From an uncultured Clostridia bacterium (GTDB taxonomy: Bacteria; Bacillota; Clostridia; TANB77; CAG-508), in the NCBI GenBank assembly GCA_947628115.1, contig CANQYS010000009.1, positions 1 through 44,453 on the forward strand: a stretch of DNA of 44,453 nucleotides, read 5' to 3'. The position numbers were made by a program, and so were the translations under genes. Shown here in pieces: positions 27,501 through 35,213 of this stretch (position 1 is the stretch's first letter; the number at the start of each line of letters is the position of its first letter). The notes below the pieces were generated by a model. That model saw only the letters and a list, made by a program, of their open reading frames with translations, searched no databases and had not been told where the DNA came from.

Positions 27501-27959
27501 TTCTAAAGTTCCTGGAATTATTTTATCAATAAAAACTTCTCCATTTAAATGGTCTACTTCATGGCATATTGCTTGTGCAAGTAAATCTTTTGCTTTAATT
27601 TCTATTTTTTCTCCCTTTTCATTTAAAGCCCTTACTACAACTTCTTTAGGTCTTACTATTTTTGCAAATTTATTAGGAAAGCTAAGACAACCTTCTTCTA
27701 CTGTTTGTTCTCCTTTTGTTTTTATTATTTCTGGGTTTATTAATATGTATGGCTTTACTCCTTCTTCATATATGTCTATAACCACTATTCTTTTTAATAC
27801 ACCCACTTGAACGGCTGCAAGTCCTACACCATTTAATTTATGCATTGTTTCTAACATATCATTTATTAGTTCTAATATTTTTTCATCTATTTTCTCAACT
27901 TCTCTTGATTTCTTTTTTAGTATTTCGTCTCCTTCTTCTCTTATTATTCTAATTGCCAT
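27483..27959 (-). CDS. def: Peptide deformylase
   Basis: Removes the formyl group from nascent proteins using a metal. The 158-residue product has all three motifs: GVGLAAVQVG (motif 1, near residues 43-52), EEGCLSFP (motif 2 with the metal Cys, near 91-98) and QAICHEVDHLNG (motif 3, HExxH, near 133-144). The last codons lie within the repeat element at 27395-27500, so the C-terminal IVNNE may derive from it. It begins 12 bases after the reconstructed priA stop. Confidence 0.97.
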   Translation of the reverse strand: MAIRIIREEGDEILKKKSREVEKIDEKILELINDMLETMHKLNGVGLAAVQVGVLKRIVVIDIYEEGVKPYILINPEIIKTKGEQTVEEGCLSFPNKFAKIVRPKEVVVRALNEKGEKIEIKAKDLLAQAICHEVDHLNGEVFIDKIIPGTLEIVNNE

Positions 27960-27970
27960 TTTTTTGCCCC

Positions 27971-30201
27971 CTAATTCATATTGTTTGGATTAACATCTGC
28001 TATAATCCTTACATTTTTTATTTTTAATTTGTAATATTCTTCTAATGTAGTGTTTACTAAATTTATTATATTATTACTTAACTTGCATTTTGCAATTATT
28101 CTCCATCTATATCTATTTTTTATTTTGCTAATTGGTGAAACTACTGGATTATATACTTCAATTGGTATTTTATATTTATTAATATTTTTTAATAATAACG
28201 TATGTAATTTTTTTGCTACAATACCGTACTTCTTCCTTATCTTTTGAACTTATACCAAATACTATTATATCGCAAAATGGTGGATATTTCAATTGCCTTC
28301 TTAATGCTATTTCTGTGTTAAAAAACAAATCATAATTTTGTTCTTTTGCATACTGTATGCAAAAATTTTCTGGATTATATGTTTGTATTATTACTTTTCC
28401 GTTCTGAGCCTTCTCTTCCTGCTCTTCCCGCCACCTGTGTTAATATTGCAAATGTTCTTTCATTTGCTCTATAGTCCTCTATATTTAAACTATTATCTGC
28501 AGCTATTACTCCTACTAATGTAACATTTGGAAAATGATGTCCTTTTACAACCATTTGAGTTCCTATTAATATATCTATATTTTCATTTTTAAATTTATTT
28601 AATATATCTTCATGAGAATTTTTTTTAGTTACTGTATCTATGTCCATTCTAATTGTTCTTGCCTTTGGAAATATGTTTTGTATTTCTTTTTCTAATTTTT
28701 CCGTTCCTGTTCCAAAATATTTTATATTTTTGCTTTTGCAATTAGGACATATATTTATATTTTTTATTTCATACCCACAATAATGACATTTTAAACTGTT
28801 TGTATGTTCATGATATGTTAAACTTATATTACATCTTTTGCATTTTACTGTGTATCCGCAATTTCTACACATTACAAAGCTTGAAAATCCTCTTCTGTTT
28901 AAAAATAATATTGTTTGTTTTTTATTTTCTATATTCTTTTCTATTTCTCCATATAATTTATTGCTTATCATGGATCTATTTCCATTTGCGAGTTCTTGAC
29001 GTAAATCAACTATTTTCACATTTGGCATGGCAGATTTATTAGCCCTTTTGGTAAGTGTTATTAATTCTATTTTCCCGAGATTTTGCCTTGGCAAAAGAAT
29101 TTATATCTGGTGTAGCACTTCCGAAGTACTAATGGCACATTACTTTGTTTTGCCAAATATCTTGCAATATCTTTTGCATTAAATCTTGGAGACATATCTG
29201 ATTTATACGATTCATCATGTTCTTCGTCTATTATTATTATTCCTAAATTTTTTATTGGTGCAAATATAGCTGACCTTGCTCCTATAACAATTTTTGCCTT
29301 TCCCTCTTGTATACTTTTCCATTGGTCATATCTCTCTCCAACTGATAACTTGCTATGTAATACTGCTATACAATCACCAAATCTTGCTAAAAACCTATCT
29401 ACCATTTGTGGAGTAAGTGATATTTCTGGAACTAATACAATTGCTGTTTTATTATTTTTTAAAGCATTCTGTATAAGTTGTAAATATATTTCTGTTTTTC
29501 CGTGATCCTGTTACACCATAAATTAAAAACTCTTTATAGTTGCTCTTACTTATTTTATCATACGCATTTTTTTGTTCTTCTGTTAACTCAAGCGAAGTAT
29601 CTCTTTTTATATCTTTGTATATAAAAGGATTCCTCTTAATTTTTTCTTCTATTATTTCTATATAACCATTTTTCTCTAATGTGTTTATAATATTTCTTGA
29701 CGTTTCTGTTATGGCTTGTAAATCTAATATGTGTATTCCTTCGTTTTCAAATAAAAATGTTAATATTCTCTTTTGTTTTTCTGATTTTATTATATTTTCT
29801 TCTATATCATTTTCTATTTCTTCAATATCTTTTTTTAAATATACAAAATTACCTACTTTATCTTTAATTCTGTTGTTAAAATTTTTAGTAGTATCTCCTG
29901 GTGGTAACATTAATCTTATACAATCTGATATATTACAAAAATATCTTTTTGACATTAGCTTTGCCAGTTGTATTTTTTGTTCATTTAATATATTATCTTC
30001 TATTTTTATAATTTCTTTATTTGCAAATTCAGATTCTTGCTTTATTCCTACTACAAAACCTTCTTCAACTTTTCTTTTTCCAAATGGAACAAATACTCTA
30101 GACCCTATTTTTATATCTTTAAAAATAGATTCTGGTATTATATAGTCATATGTTTTATTTAATTCTTTTGCTATTGTATTTATTATTATTTCTGCTATCA
30201 T
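27971..30201 (-). CDS. priA: Primosomal protein N' (PriA helicase), joined across five CGG +1 frameshift sites
   Basis: PriA restarts stalled replication forks. The gene lies in six frame segments, but skipping the C of five zero-frame CGG codons (29502, 29123, 29077, 28401, 28226) gives one 741-residue protein (2231 bases minus 5 is 742 codons). The N-terminal DNA-binding part is MIAEIIINTIAKELNKTYDY. Restored features in order: Walker A GVTGSGKTE (Gly234), IIIDEEHDESYK (DEAH), VLGSATPD (Gly360), KSGKIELI (Gly375), the eight zinc cysteines (CRNCG, CKRC, CHYC, CPNC), QVAGRAGREGSEGKVIIQT (Gly600) and the C-terminal domain after Gly658. All helicase motifs are intact, which argues against decay. 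Expected gene order with gmk, def and fmt. Confidence 0.92.
28224..28226 (-). other. CGG +1 frameshift site F in priA
   Basis: Read as GAA GTA C GGT ATT. Skipping C28226 opens the last 84 residues of PriA, ending at the stop at 27971. The only site with GGT. Confidence 0.85.
28399..28401 (-). other. CGG +1 frameshift site G in priA
   Basis: Read as TCA GAA C GGA AAA. Skipping C28401 joins GRAGREGSE to GKVIIQTYNPEN, the conserved stretch after the last helicase motif. Confidence 0.87.
29075..29077 (-). other. CGG +1 frameshift site H in priA
   Basis: Read as AAA TCT C GGG AAA. Skipping C29077 joins FAKAKS to GKIELITLTKRAN. The only site with GGG. Without it the frame ends about 12 codons on. 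Confidence 0.86.
29121..29123 (-). other. CGG +1 frameshift site I in priA
   Basis: Read as GTA CTT C GGA AGT. Skipping C29123 restores LGSATPD, a conserved PriA helicase motif. It shares the heptamer CTT-CGG-A with the sigK site. Confidence 0.87.
29500..29502 (-). other. CGG +1 frameshift site J in priA
   Basis: Read as GGA TCA C GGA AAA ACA. Skipping C29502 gives GVTGSGKTE, the exact Walker A motif of PriA. Any inserted residue here would break the motif. Confidence 0.9.
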
Positions 30202-30299
30202 TTTTTCACCTATTCATTAGTATATCAAAAATATTTATTATTAACAAGAATGTAATTTTATTTTAAAGAAATATTAAAAGCTACAATTTATATAACAAA

Positions 30300-30331
30300 A
30301 TAAATGGGCTTAAATATATTTAAACCCATCT
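30300..30331 (-). terminator. Hairpin between gmk and priA
   Basis: ATGGGTTTAAAT pairs with ATTTAAGCCCAT on the minus strand, followed by TTATTTTG. The T-run is weak. The other bases of this 278-base gap are AT-rich, with no gene seen. Confidence 0.5.
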
Positions 30332-30479
30332 ATTTAATATTTAACTATTTTTTATATATTTCATCTGATATTTTAAAATTAATATTTCTATTGAATTTTC
30401 TTTTACTTTTGAATTTAGATATGAATTTCTTTCATCTTAATCTTTGTGCATTTTTTGGTGAAGTTCAAAAGCCTGAATT

Positions 30480-31040
30480 TCAACAATTATATTCATTTTG
30501 TATAATTGTCATTATTATTTGTACAGTTTTTTCTAAATTATCATTTTTTAAAACATAATCGTATATTCCTATTTTTGACTCTTCGTAATCGAATCTATTT
30601 AGTCTTAGTTCTATTTCTTTTATACTTGCTTTTTCTACCCTATGTTCTAATCTTCTTCTTAATTCCTCTTTTGGAACTCTTAAAAATATAGTAACTATTT
30701 TTATGTCATTTTTTAATAATTTAATTAAATTTTCTGTTCCATTTACTTCTATATCTTTTACAATAATTTTTCCATCCTTTATTTTTTCATTTAATACTTT
30801 TTTTGAAGTACCATAATAGTGTTCATGATGAACAGAATATTCGTAAAACTCACCTTCTTTAATTTTTTGTTCAAATTCTTCAGTAGTTACAAAATTATAT
30901 ATCTCTCCATTTATTTCTCCAGGTCTAGGTAATCTATCTGTATATGAAGGCATTGTTGTTACATTATCCATTCTTTTTAAAAGTTCCTTTTTTATTGTGT
31001 CTTTTCCTGCTCCTGATACTCCAGATAATAGAACTAACAT
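30480..31040 (-). CDS. gmk: Guanylate kinase
   Basis: Phosphorylates GMP to GDP. The 186-residue product begins MLVLLSGVSGAGKDTI with the P-loop GVSGAGKD (Asp where most have Ser/Thr at the last position), then the GMP-binding TTMPSYTDRLPRPGEINGEIYNFV and the lid segment RRRLEHRVEKASIKEIELRL. It overlaps the rpoZ stop by 7 bases. Member of the yicC-remA-rpoZ-gmk-priA-def-fmt series. Confidence 0.95.
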   Translation of the reverse strand: MLVLLSGVSGAGKDTIKKELLKRMDNVTTMPSYTDRLPRPGEINGEIYNFVTTEEFEQKIKEGEFYEYSVHHEHYYGTSKKVLNEKIKDGKIIVKDIEVNGTENLIKLLKNDIKIVTIFLRVPKEELRRRLEHRVEKASIKEIELRLNRFDYEESKIGIYDYVLKNDNLEKTVQIIMTIIQNEYNC

Positions 31041-31222
31041 TTTACCACCTTTCCCTCTGCAATTTCATTAGCAGCAAGTGTAACAGATGATTCTTCTTTT
31101 ACTTTTGTAAGAGGAGCACTTCCTGCTGAAATTTGTCTAGCCCTTTTTGAGGTAACTATTACCAATTCAAATCTGTTATCAAGTATTTTTAATAAGTCTG
31201 TAACTGTAGGTTTTATAATCAT
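31034..31222 (-). CDS. rpoZ: RNA polymerase omega subunit
   Basis: Small subunit that helps assemble and stabilise RNA polymerase. The 62-residue product has the family core MIIKPTVTDLLKILDNRFELVIVTSKRARQI and VTLAANEIAEGKV. It lies 16 bases after remA and overlaps gmk, here placed before gmk rather than after it. Confidence 0.93.
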   Translation of the reverse strand: MIIKPTVTDLLKILDNRFELVIVTSKRARQISAGSAPLTKVKEESSVTLAANEIAEGKVVKC

Positions 31223-31238
31223 TTTTTATCAATCCTTT

Positions 31239-31499
31239 CTATTCTTCTATTTCATCTTTACTTATATCTTTGTCTAATCTTGAAGCAACTGTTTCAGGTT
31301 GTACTGCAGATAATATAACATGTCCTGAATCCATTATCAAAACTGCTCTGGTTCTTCTTCCACAAGTTGCATCAACAGCCATTTTACTATCTTTTGCCTC
31401 TTGTACTAATCTTTTAATTGGTGCTGATTCTGGACTAACTATTGTTATAACTCTATTTGCAGATACAATATTCCCAAATCCTATATTTATTAATTGCAT
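31239..31499 (-). CDS. remA: RemA family regulator (DUF370)
   Basis: RemA is a small DNA-binding protein that activates biofilm matrix and osmoprotection genes in Bacillus subtilis. The 86-residue product shows the conserved [29 protein letters not shown] and [38 protein letters not shown] precedes the start. The position between yicC and gmk is the usual one in Bacillota. Confidence 0.94.
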   Translation of the reverse strand: MQLINIGFGNIVSANRVITIVSPESAPIKRLVQEAKDSKMAVDATCGRRTRAVLIMDSGHVILSAVQPETVASRLDKDISKDEIEE

Positions 31500-31614
31500 A
31501 ACTTCCTCCTTTATCTAATGTGTAGGGACACACATTAAGTAATAAGCATTCCTCATAGATTGAGGTATATTCCTACTGTAAATTACTAATGTCAGTACTT
31601 TAGTTTTTATCATT

Positions 31615-32493
31615 TTATTCTACGTTTTGTATTTGTTCTCTTACATTTTCTAATTCTGTTTTTATATCAACAACTAAATTGGTAATTTCTAAATTGTTAG
31701 CTTTTGAACCTATAGTATTTGTTTCTCTATTCATTTCTTGTGTTAAAAAATCTAATTTTTTACCTATTGCCATATTTTCGTTAATTAAACTTAAAAATTG
31801 CGATACATGGCTGTTTAATCTTGTTATTTCCTCTTCAACAGAACATTTATCAGAATAGATAACTACTTCCTGAGCAAGCCTTGATTCATCTACTATATCT
31901 GTTTTTAGTAGTTCTTTTATTCTTGTTTCTAATTTTACTATATATTCTTCTACAAGTCCAGAAGAAATATTAGAAATTTCTATAATTTTTTTTGAAACTA
32001 TGTTAATTCTATTTTCTAAATCATGTTTTATTTTCATTCCTTCTTTTTGTCTCATATCTATTAAACTTTCAAGTGCTTTATTTAATGCTACAGTTAATTC
32101 ATGTTTAATTATTTCTTCTGAATCTTCTTCTATTTTTATATTCATTACATCTGGAAATTTAGAAATATCAATTATATTTATATTATCTATAATATCCGTT
32201 TCTTTTGTCAATTTTTTTAGTTCATCTATATATTTTTTTGCCAAATCTGTATTTAACTTTATATTTTTTCCTAAATCGCTATTATTGTTAAAAGTTATAA
32301 ATACATCTATTTTTCCTCTTGATATATTATTTAAAATTATCTTTTTTATATTTTCCTCTAGGTACATTAAACTTCTTGGTATTTTTATATTTATATCATT
32401 ATATCTATTATTTACAGATTTTATTTCTACCAAATATTCTCTTCCTTCATTCTCATAAATGCCCCTTCCAAATCCTGTCATGCTTTTAATCAT
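31615..32493 (-). CDS. YicC family protein (endoribonuclease)
   Basis: YicC proteins are ribonucleases with roles in RNA turnover and stationary-phase fitness. The 292-residue product begins MIKSMTGFGRG, contains VEIKSVNNRYNDINIKIPRSL near residue 22 and ends with EMNRETNTIGSKANNLEITNLVVDIKTELENVREQIQNVE, both diagnostic for the family. It overlaps the end of the AT-hook membrane protein gene by 8 bases. The gap to remA (31500-31614) holds a GTAGGGACACA piece and an imperfect inverted repeat. Confidence 0.94.
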   Translation of the reverse strand: MIKSMTGFGRGIYENEGREYLVEIKSVNNRYNDINIKIPRSLMYLEENIKKIILNNISRGKIDVFITFNNNSDLGKNIKLNTDLAKKYIDELKKLTKETDIIDNINIIDISKFPDVMNIKIEEDSEEIIKHELTVALNKALESLIDMRQKEGMKIKHDLENRINIVSKKIIEISNISSGLVEEYIVKLETRIKELLKTDIVDESRLAQEVVIYSDKCSVEEEITRLNSHVSQFLSLINENMAIGKKLDFLTQEMNRETNTIGSKANNLEITNLVVDIKTELENVREQIQNVE

Positions 32494-33520
32494 TACTTGT
32501 TACCACCTTTCTAGGTCTTCCACGTTTTTTAGGTTGCTCTTCTGTTTTTGGTTTTTCTATATTATATGTTTCTGTTTTTTTAGGTCTACCTCTTTTTTTA
32601 GGAGTATTATTATTTTGTGTTTGACTAGTTTTTTTATTATTGTTTTTATTTTGATTTTTTTTCCTATTGTCTTTGTTTACACTCCTTATTTTATCTTCAT
32701 CTAATTTAGTTTCTTTCTTATTTGTAGAAACTGTTTTCGTTTTATTAGCACTTCTTTTGCTACTATCTAATTTATTTTCTTCTAATTTCTTTTTATTTTT
32801 TGAAACCTTTTTTATCTCACTATTATTTTCGTTACTAACTTCTTCTTTATTTTTCTTTTTATTTGTAGATGCTTTTTCTACTTTATTTTTTTCTTTAATT
32901 TTATCTACTTTACTATCAGTTATATTATTTTTCTTTGTAATTTTATTTTTTGCTTTTTCTTTTATATTGGGCTCTTCTTTGTATTCTTTTAAACTTTCTT
33001 CTAATTCTTTTTTTGCTTCTTCTGATTCATTTTTTTCCTTTTTTATAATTTCTTTTATATCACTTACTTTTAGTTCATACATTTTTTTTGCTCTTTTTGC
33101 AACCACTATTGATTTTATTATGTAATATATTCCTATATATATACTAATTACCATATAATATTTCTTATAGGATTCATTTAATTCAAATACTATATATGGG
33201 AAAAACAGAGTAATTATTGCAAATATTAGTATTTCTATTCCATATAATGCTATTTTACCTTTATCCTTTTTATATGCAATTTCAAATAGGCAAATAGAAA
33301 TTCCTAAAAATATCATACTACATATATTAAAAATATTTATGCAGATTGCTTTTTTAATTTCTGTACTTATTATAATTAATGCTGTAAAATATATAATCAT
33401 TGTTATTGCTATAATAATATTTATAAAAATTTCTTTTCTGATTTGTTTTTTTATATCATTTGGTAATGTAGTTTTTTGTTTAATTTCATCTTCTATTTTC
33501 TCAATTGTTTCCTTTTTCAT
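32486..33520 (-). CDS. Membrane protein with Lys-rich tail and two AT-hooks
   Basis: The 344-residue product has four hydrophobic helices (about residues 30-150), then a long charged, low-complexity tail very rich in Lys, Asn and Glu. Near the C-terminus are two AT-hook motifs, KKRGRPKK and KKRGRPRK (about residues 307 and 332), the minor-groove binding sequence of HMG-A-type proteins. A membrane protein with AT-hooks could tether AT-rich DNA to the membrane; this is inference. It starts where rsmE stops and overlaps yicC. No family recognised for the membrane part. Confidence 0.8.
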   Translation of the reverse strand: MKKETIEKIEDEIKQKTTLPNDIKKQIRKEIFINIIIAITMIIYFTALIIISTEIKKAICINIFNICSMIFLGISICLFEIAYKKDKGKIALYGIEILIFAIITLFFPYIVFELNESYKKYYMVISIYIGIYYIIKSIVVAKRAKKMYELKVSDIKEIIKKEKNESEEAKKELEESLKEYKEEPNIKEKAKNKITKKNNITDSKVDKIKEKNKVEKASTNKKKNKEEVSNENNSEIKKVSKNKKKLEENKLDSSKRSANKTKTVSTNKKETKLDEDKIRSVNKDNRKKNQNKNNNKKTSQTQNNNTPKKRGRPKKTETYNIEKPKTEEQPKKRGRPRKVVTSND

Positions 33521-34281
33521 TAAGTTCCTCCTAAATCTCCTAATTCATACATTATTAAACTTGTTAATACAAATGCTACTGTTTCAGTTCTCAATATTCT
33601 TTTTCCAAGTGTTACACTCTTTGCTCCATTTTCTTTTAATAATTTTACTTCCTCATTATCTATTCCACCTTCTGGGCCGATAATTATGCCAATTTTTAGT
33701 TTTTTATTTGTTTGCTTTTTTATTATTGCTAGTTCATTTTTTAATGAATTTACTTGTTCATTTTCATATGCTAATAATAATATATCATATTCTTTTACTA
33801 AATTACAAATATTTTTAACATTTGTTATATTATTAATTTTAGGAATAGTGTCTCTGCCACATTGTTTTGCTGCTACTTCTGATATTTTTTGCCATCTATC
33901 AATCTTTTTTTTCTTTACATTTTCATCTGTTTTAACAACACATCTTTTCATTTCTACAGGTGTTATTTCATTCACTCCAAGTTCTACAGATTTCTGTATT
34001 ATTAATTCCATTTTATCTGCTTTAGGAATTCCTTGAAAAACATTTATATGTATATTTGGTTCAGCATTAGATTCTATTTGATTAAATATATTACATTCTA
34101 TTACTTCATTATTTATTTTTGTTATTCCACAAGTATAATTAATTTGTGTATCTAAATTACATACTTGTATATCATCATCTACATTTAATCTTAAAACATT
34201 TTTTATATGGTTTACATCCTCACCCATTATGATAATTTTATTGTCTTTTATTTGTTCACTTTTAACAAAAAATTTTGGCAT
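33520..34281 (-). CDS. rsmE: 16S rRNA (uracil1498-N3)-methyltransferase RsmE
   Basis: Methylates U1498 of 16S rRNA in the 30S subunit. The 253-residue product begins MPKFFVKSEQI, has the PUA-like N-terminal part, FQGIPKADKMELIIQKSVELGVNEITPV, the RSVVK-equivalent KRCVVK, and the SPOUT knot motifs GIIIGPEGGIDNEEV and LGKRILRTETVAF. GGAGTAGTT precedes the start. A prmA gene is often adjacent in Bacillota but is absent here. Confidence 0.95.
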   Translation of the reverse strand: MPKFFVKSEQIKDNKIIIMGEDVNHIKNVLRLNVDDDIQVCNLDTQINYTCGITKINNEVIECNIFNQIESNAEPNIHINVFQGIPKADKMELIIQKSVELGVNEITPVEMKRCVVKTDENVKKKKIDRWQKISEVAAKQCGRDTIPKINNITNVKNICNLVKEYDILLLAYENEQVNSLKNELAIIKKQTNKKLKIGIIIGPEGGIDNEEVKLLKENGAKSVTLGKRILRTETVAFVLTSLIMYELGDLGGT

Positions 34282-34297
34282 ATTAACTACTCCTTTA

Positions 34298-34335
34298 AAT
34301 AAAAGCTTTGTAATAAATTGACAAAGCTTTTTTAT
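34298..34335 (-). terminator. Terminator between the Thg1-like gene and rsmE
   Basis: AAAGCTTTGT pairs with ACAAAGCTTT around a 9-base loop, followed by TATTT; the T-rich side also serves the plus strand. Confidence 0.75.
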
Positions 34336-34346
34336 TTTAATAAAAC

Positions 34347-35045
34347 TTACTCAATATCCCATTTTGTTATATCAAAAAATTCATTTTCTATTCTTTTTTT
34401 CTCAGATTTAATTTTTACAACATTACCATTTAAAAATTCTTCTATGTCAGTTCTATCTCCGTTTAAATATAATATTCCATTCTCTATTTTTTTTATTTTT
34501 TCATATCCATTATATTCACTACATTTTTTTATTTTAACATTAGCCTTAATTCTTCCAGCATCTTTAATATTCATTTTCTTTAAAAAATATGTTGTTGTTA
34601 CATTTTTTATAATATTTGAACGATATTTTATATATGAATTTATTTTATCTTGATTAATTGAAAAACATTTTCCATGCCAAAAAATTTTTTTATCTCTATT
34701 AAAAATCTTGTTAAAATATTCATAAAAATATTGTGAAAATAAAGATATTATTTCATTTGTCTTTGCATATTTTTCATTATCCAAATCTTCTATTAATCTA
34801 ATTGGATTTAAAAAAATAAAACTAACTTCATCTGTACCAAATATAGAAATTGCTTCATATTTATATGTAAAATATTTAACTGTTTGTTCTAAAGAATAAA
34901 AAAAACTATCATCATACTGATTTAATAAGTCAATTGTATTATCTTTAGTTACATTTTTTCCATCAAATCTTACAATTAATGGTTTTTTTAAACTAATCCT
35001 CATTGAATATTTATTTTGTATTTGAAAAAAGTAACTACTCCACAT
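34347..35045 (-). CDS. Thg1-like protein (tRNA-His guanylyltransferase family)
   Basis: Thg1 family enzymes add nucleotides in the 3'-5' direction; bacterial Thg1-like proteins can repair 5'-truncated tRNAs. The 232-residue product shows IVRFDGKNVTK (near residues 24-34), similar to the metal-binding RxDGR motif, and IFGTDEVSFIF (near 75-85), matching the GxSDExSFV motif, then a WHGKCFSI ... YIKYRSNIIKNV segment like the family's C-terminal motif. The ATG at 35045 has GAGGG before it. The role is not certain, since sequence match is by motif only. Confidence 0.68.
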   Translation of the reverse strand: MWSSYFFQIQNKYSMRISLKKPLIVRFDGKNVTKDNTIDLLNQYDDSFFYSLEQTVKYFTYKYEAISIFGTDEVSFIFLNPIRLIEDLDNEKYAKTNEIISLFSQYFYEYFNKIFNRDKKIFWHGKCFSINQDKINSYIKYRSNIIKNVTTTYFLKKMNIKDAGRIKANVKIKKCSEYNGYEKIKKIENGILYLNGDRTDIEEFLNGNVVKIKSEKKRIENEFFDITKWDIE

Positions 35046-35070
35046 AATTAACCCTCTTATTCTAATAATT

Positions 35071-35101
35071 AAGTAGAGAACGCTTTGTTCTCTACTTTTT
35101 T
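35071..35101 (+). terminator. Hairpin upstream of the Thg1-like gene
   Basis: AAGTAGAGAAC and GTTCTCTACTT form an 11-base-pair stem, followed by a T-run on the plus strand. The T-run faces the wrong way for dnaJ, so it may instead be a leader hairpin of the Thg1-like gene. Confidence 0.5.
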
Positions 35102-35213
35102 GCATATAATAACTAATAAAATTAGTTCTATAACTTAATTCTAGTGGATATACCCAGTATAAAAATTATATGCATATTTATTGTATTACATAATTAATAT
35201 TTTTTCAACACAA

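Noticed and set aside
32667..33125. Long plus-strand open frames opposite Lys-rich genes
   Set aside because: They are Phe/Ser/Leu-rich mirror frames of real minus-strand genes and lack start signals.
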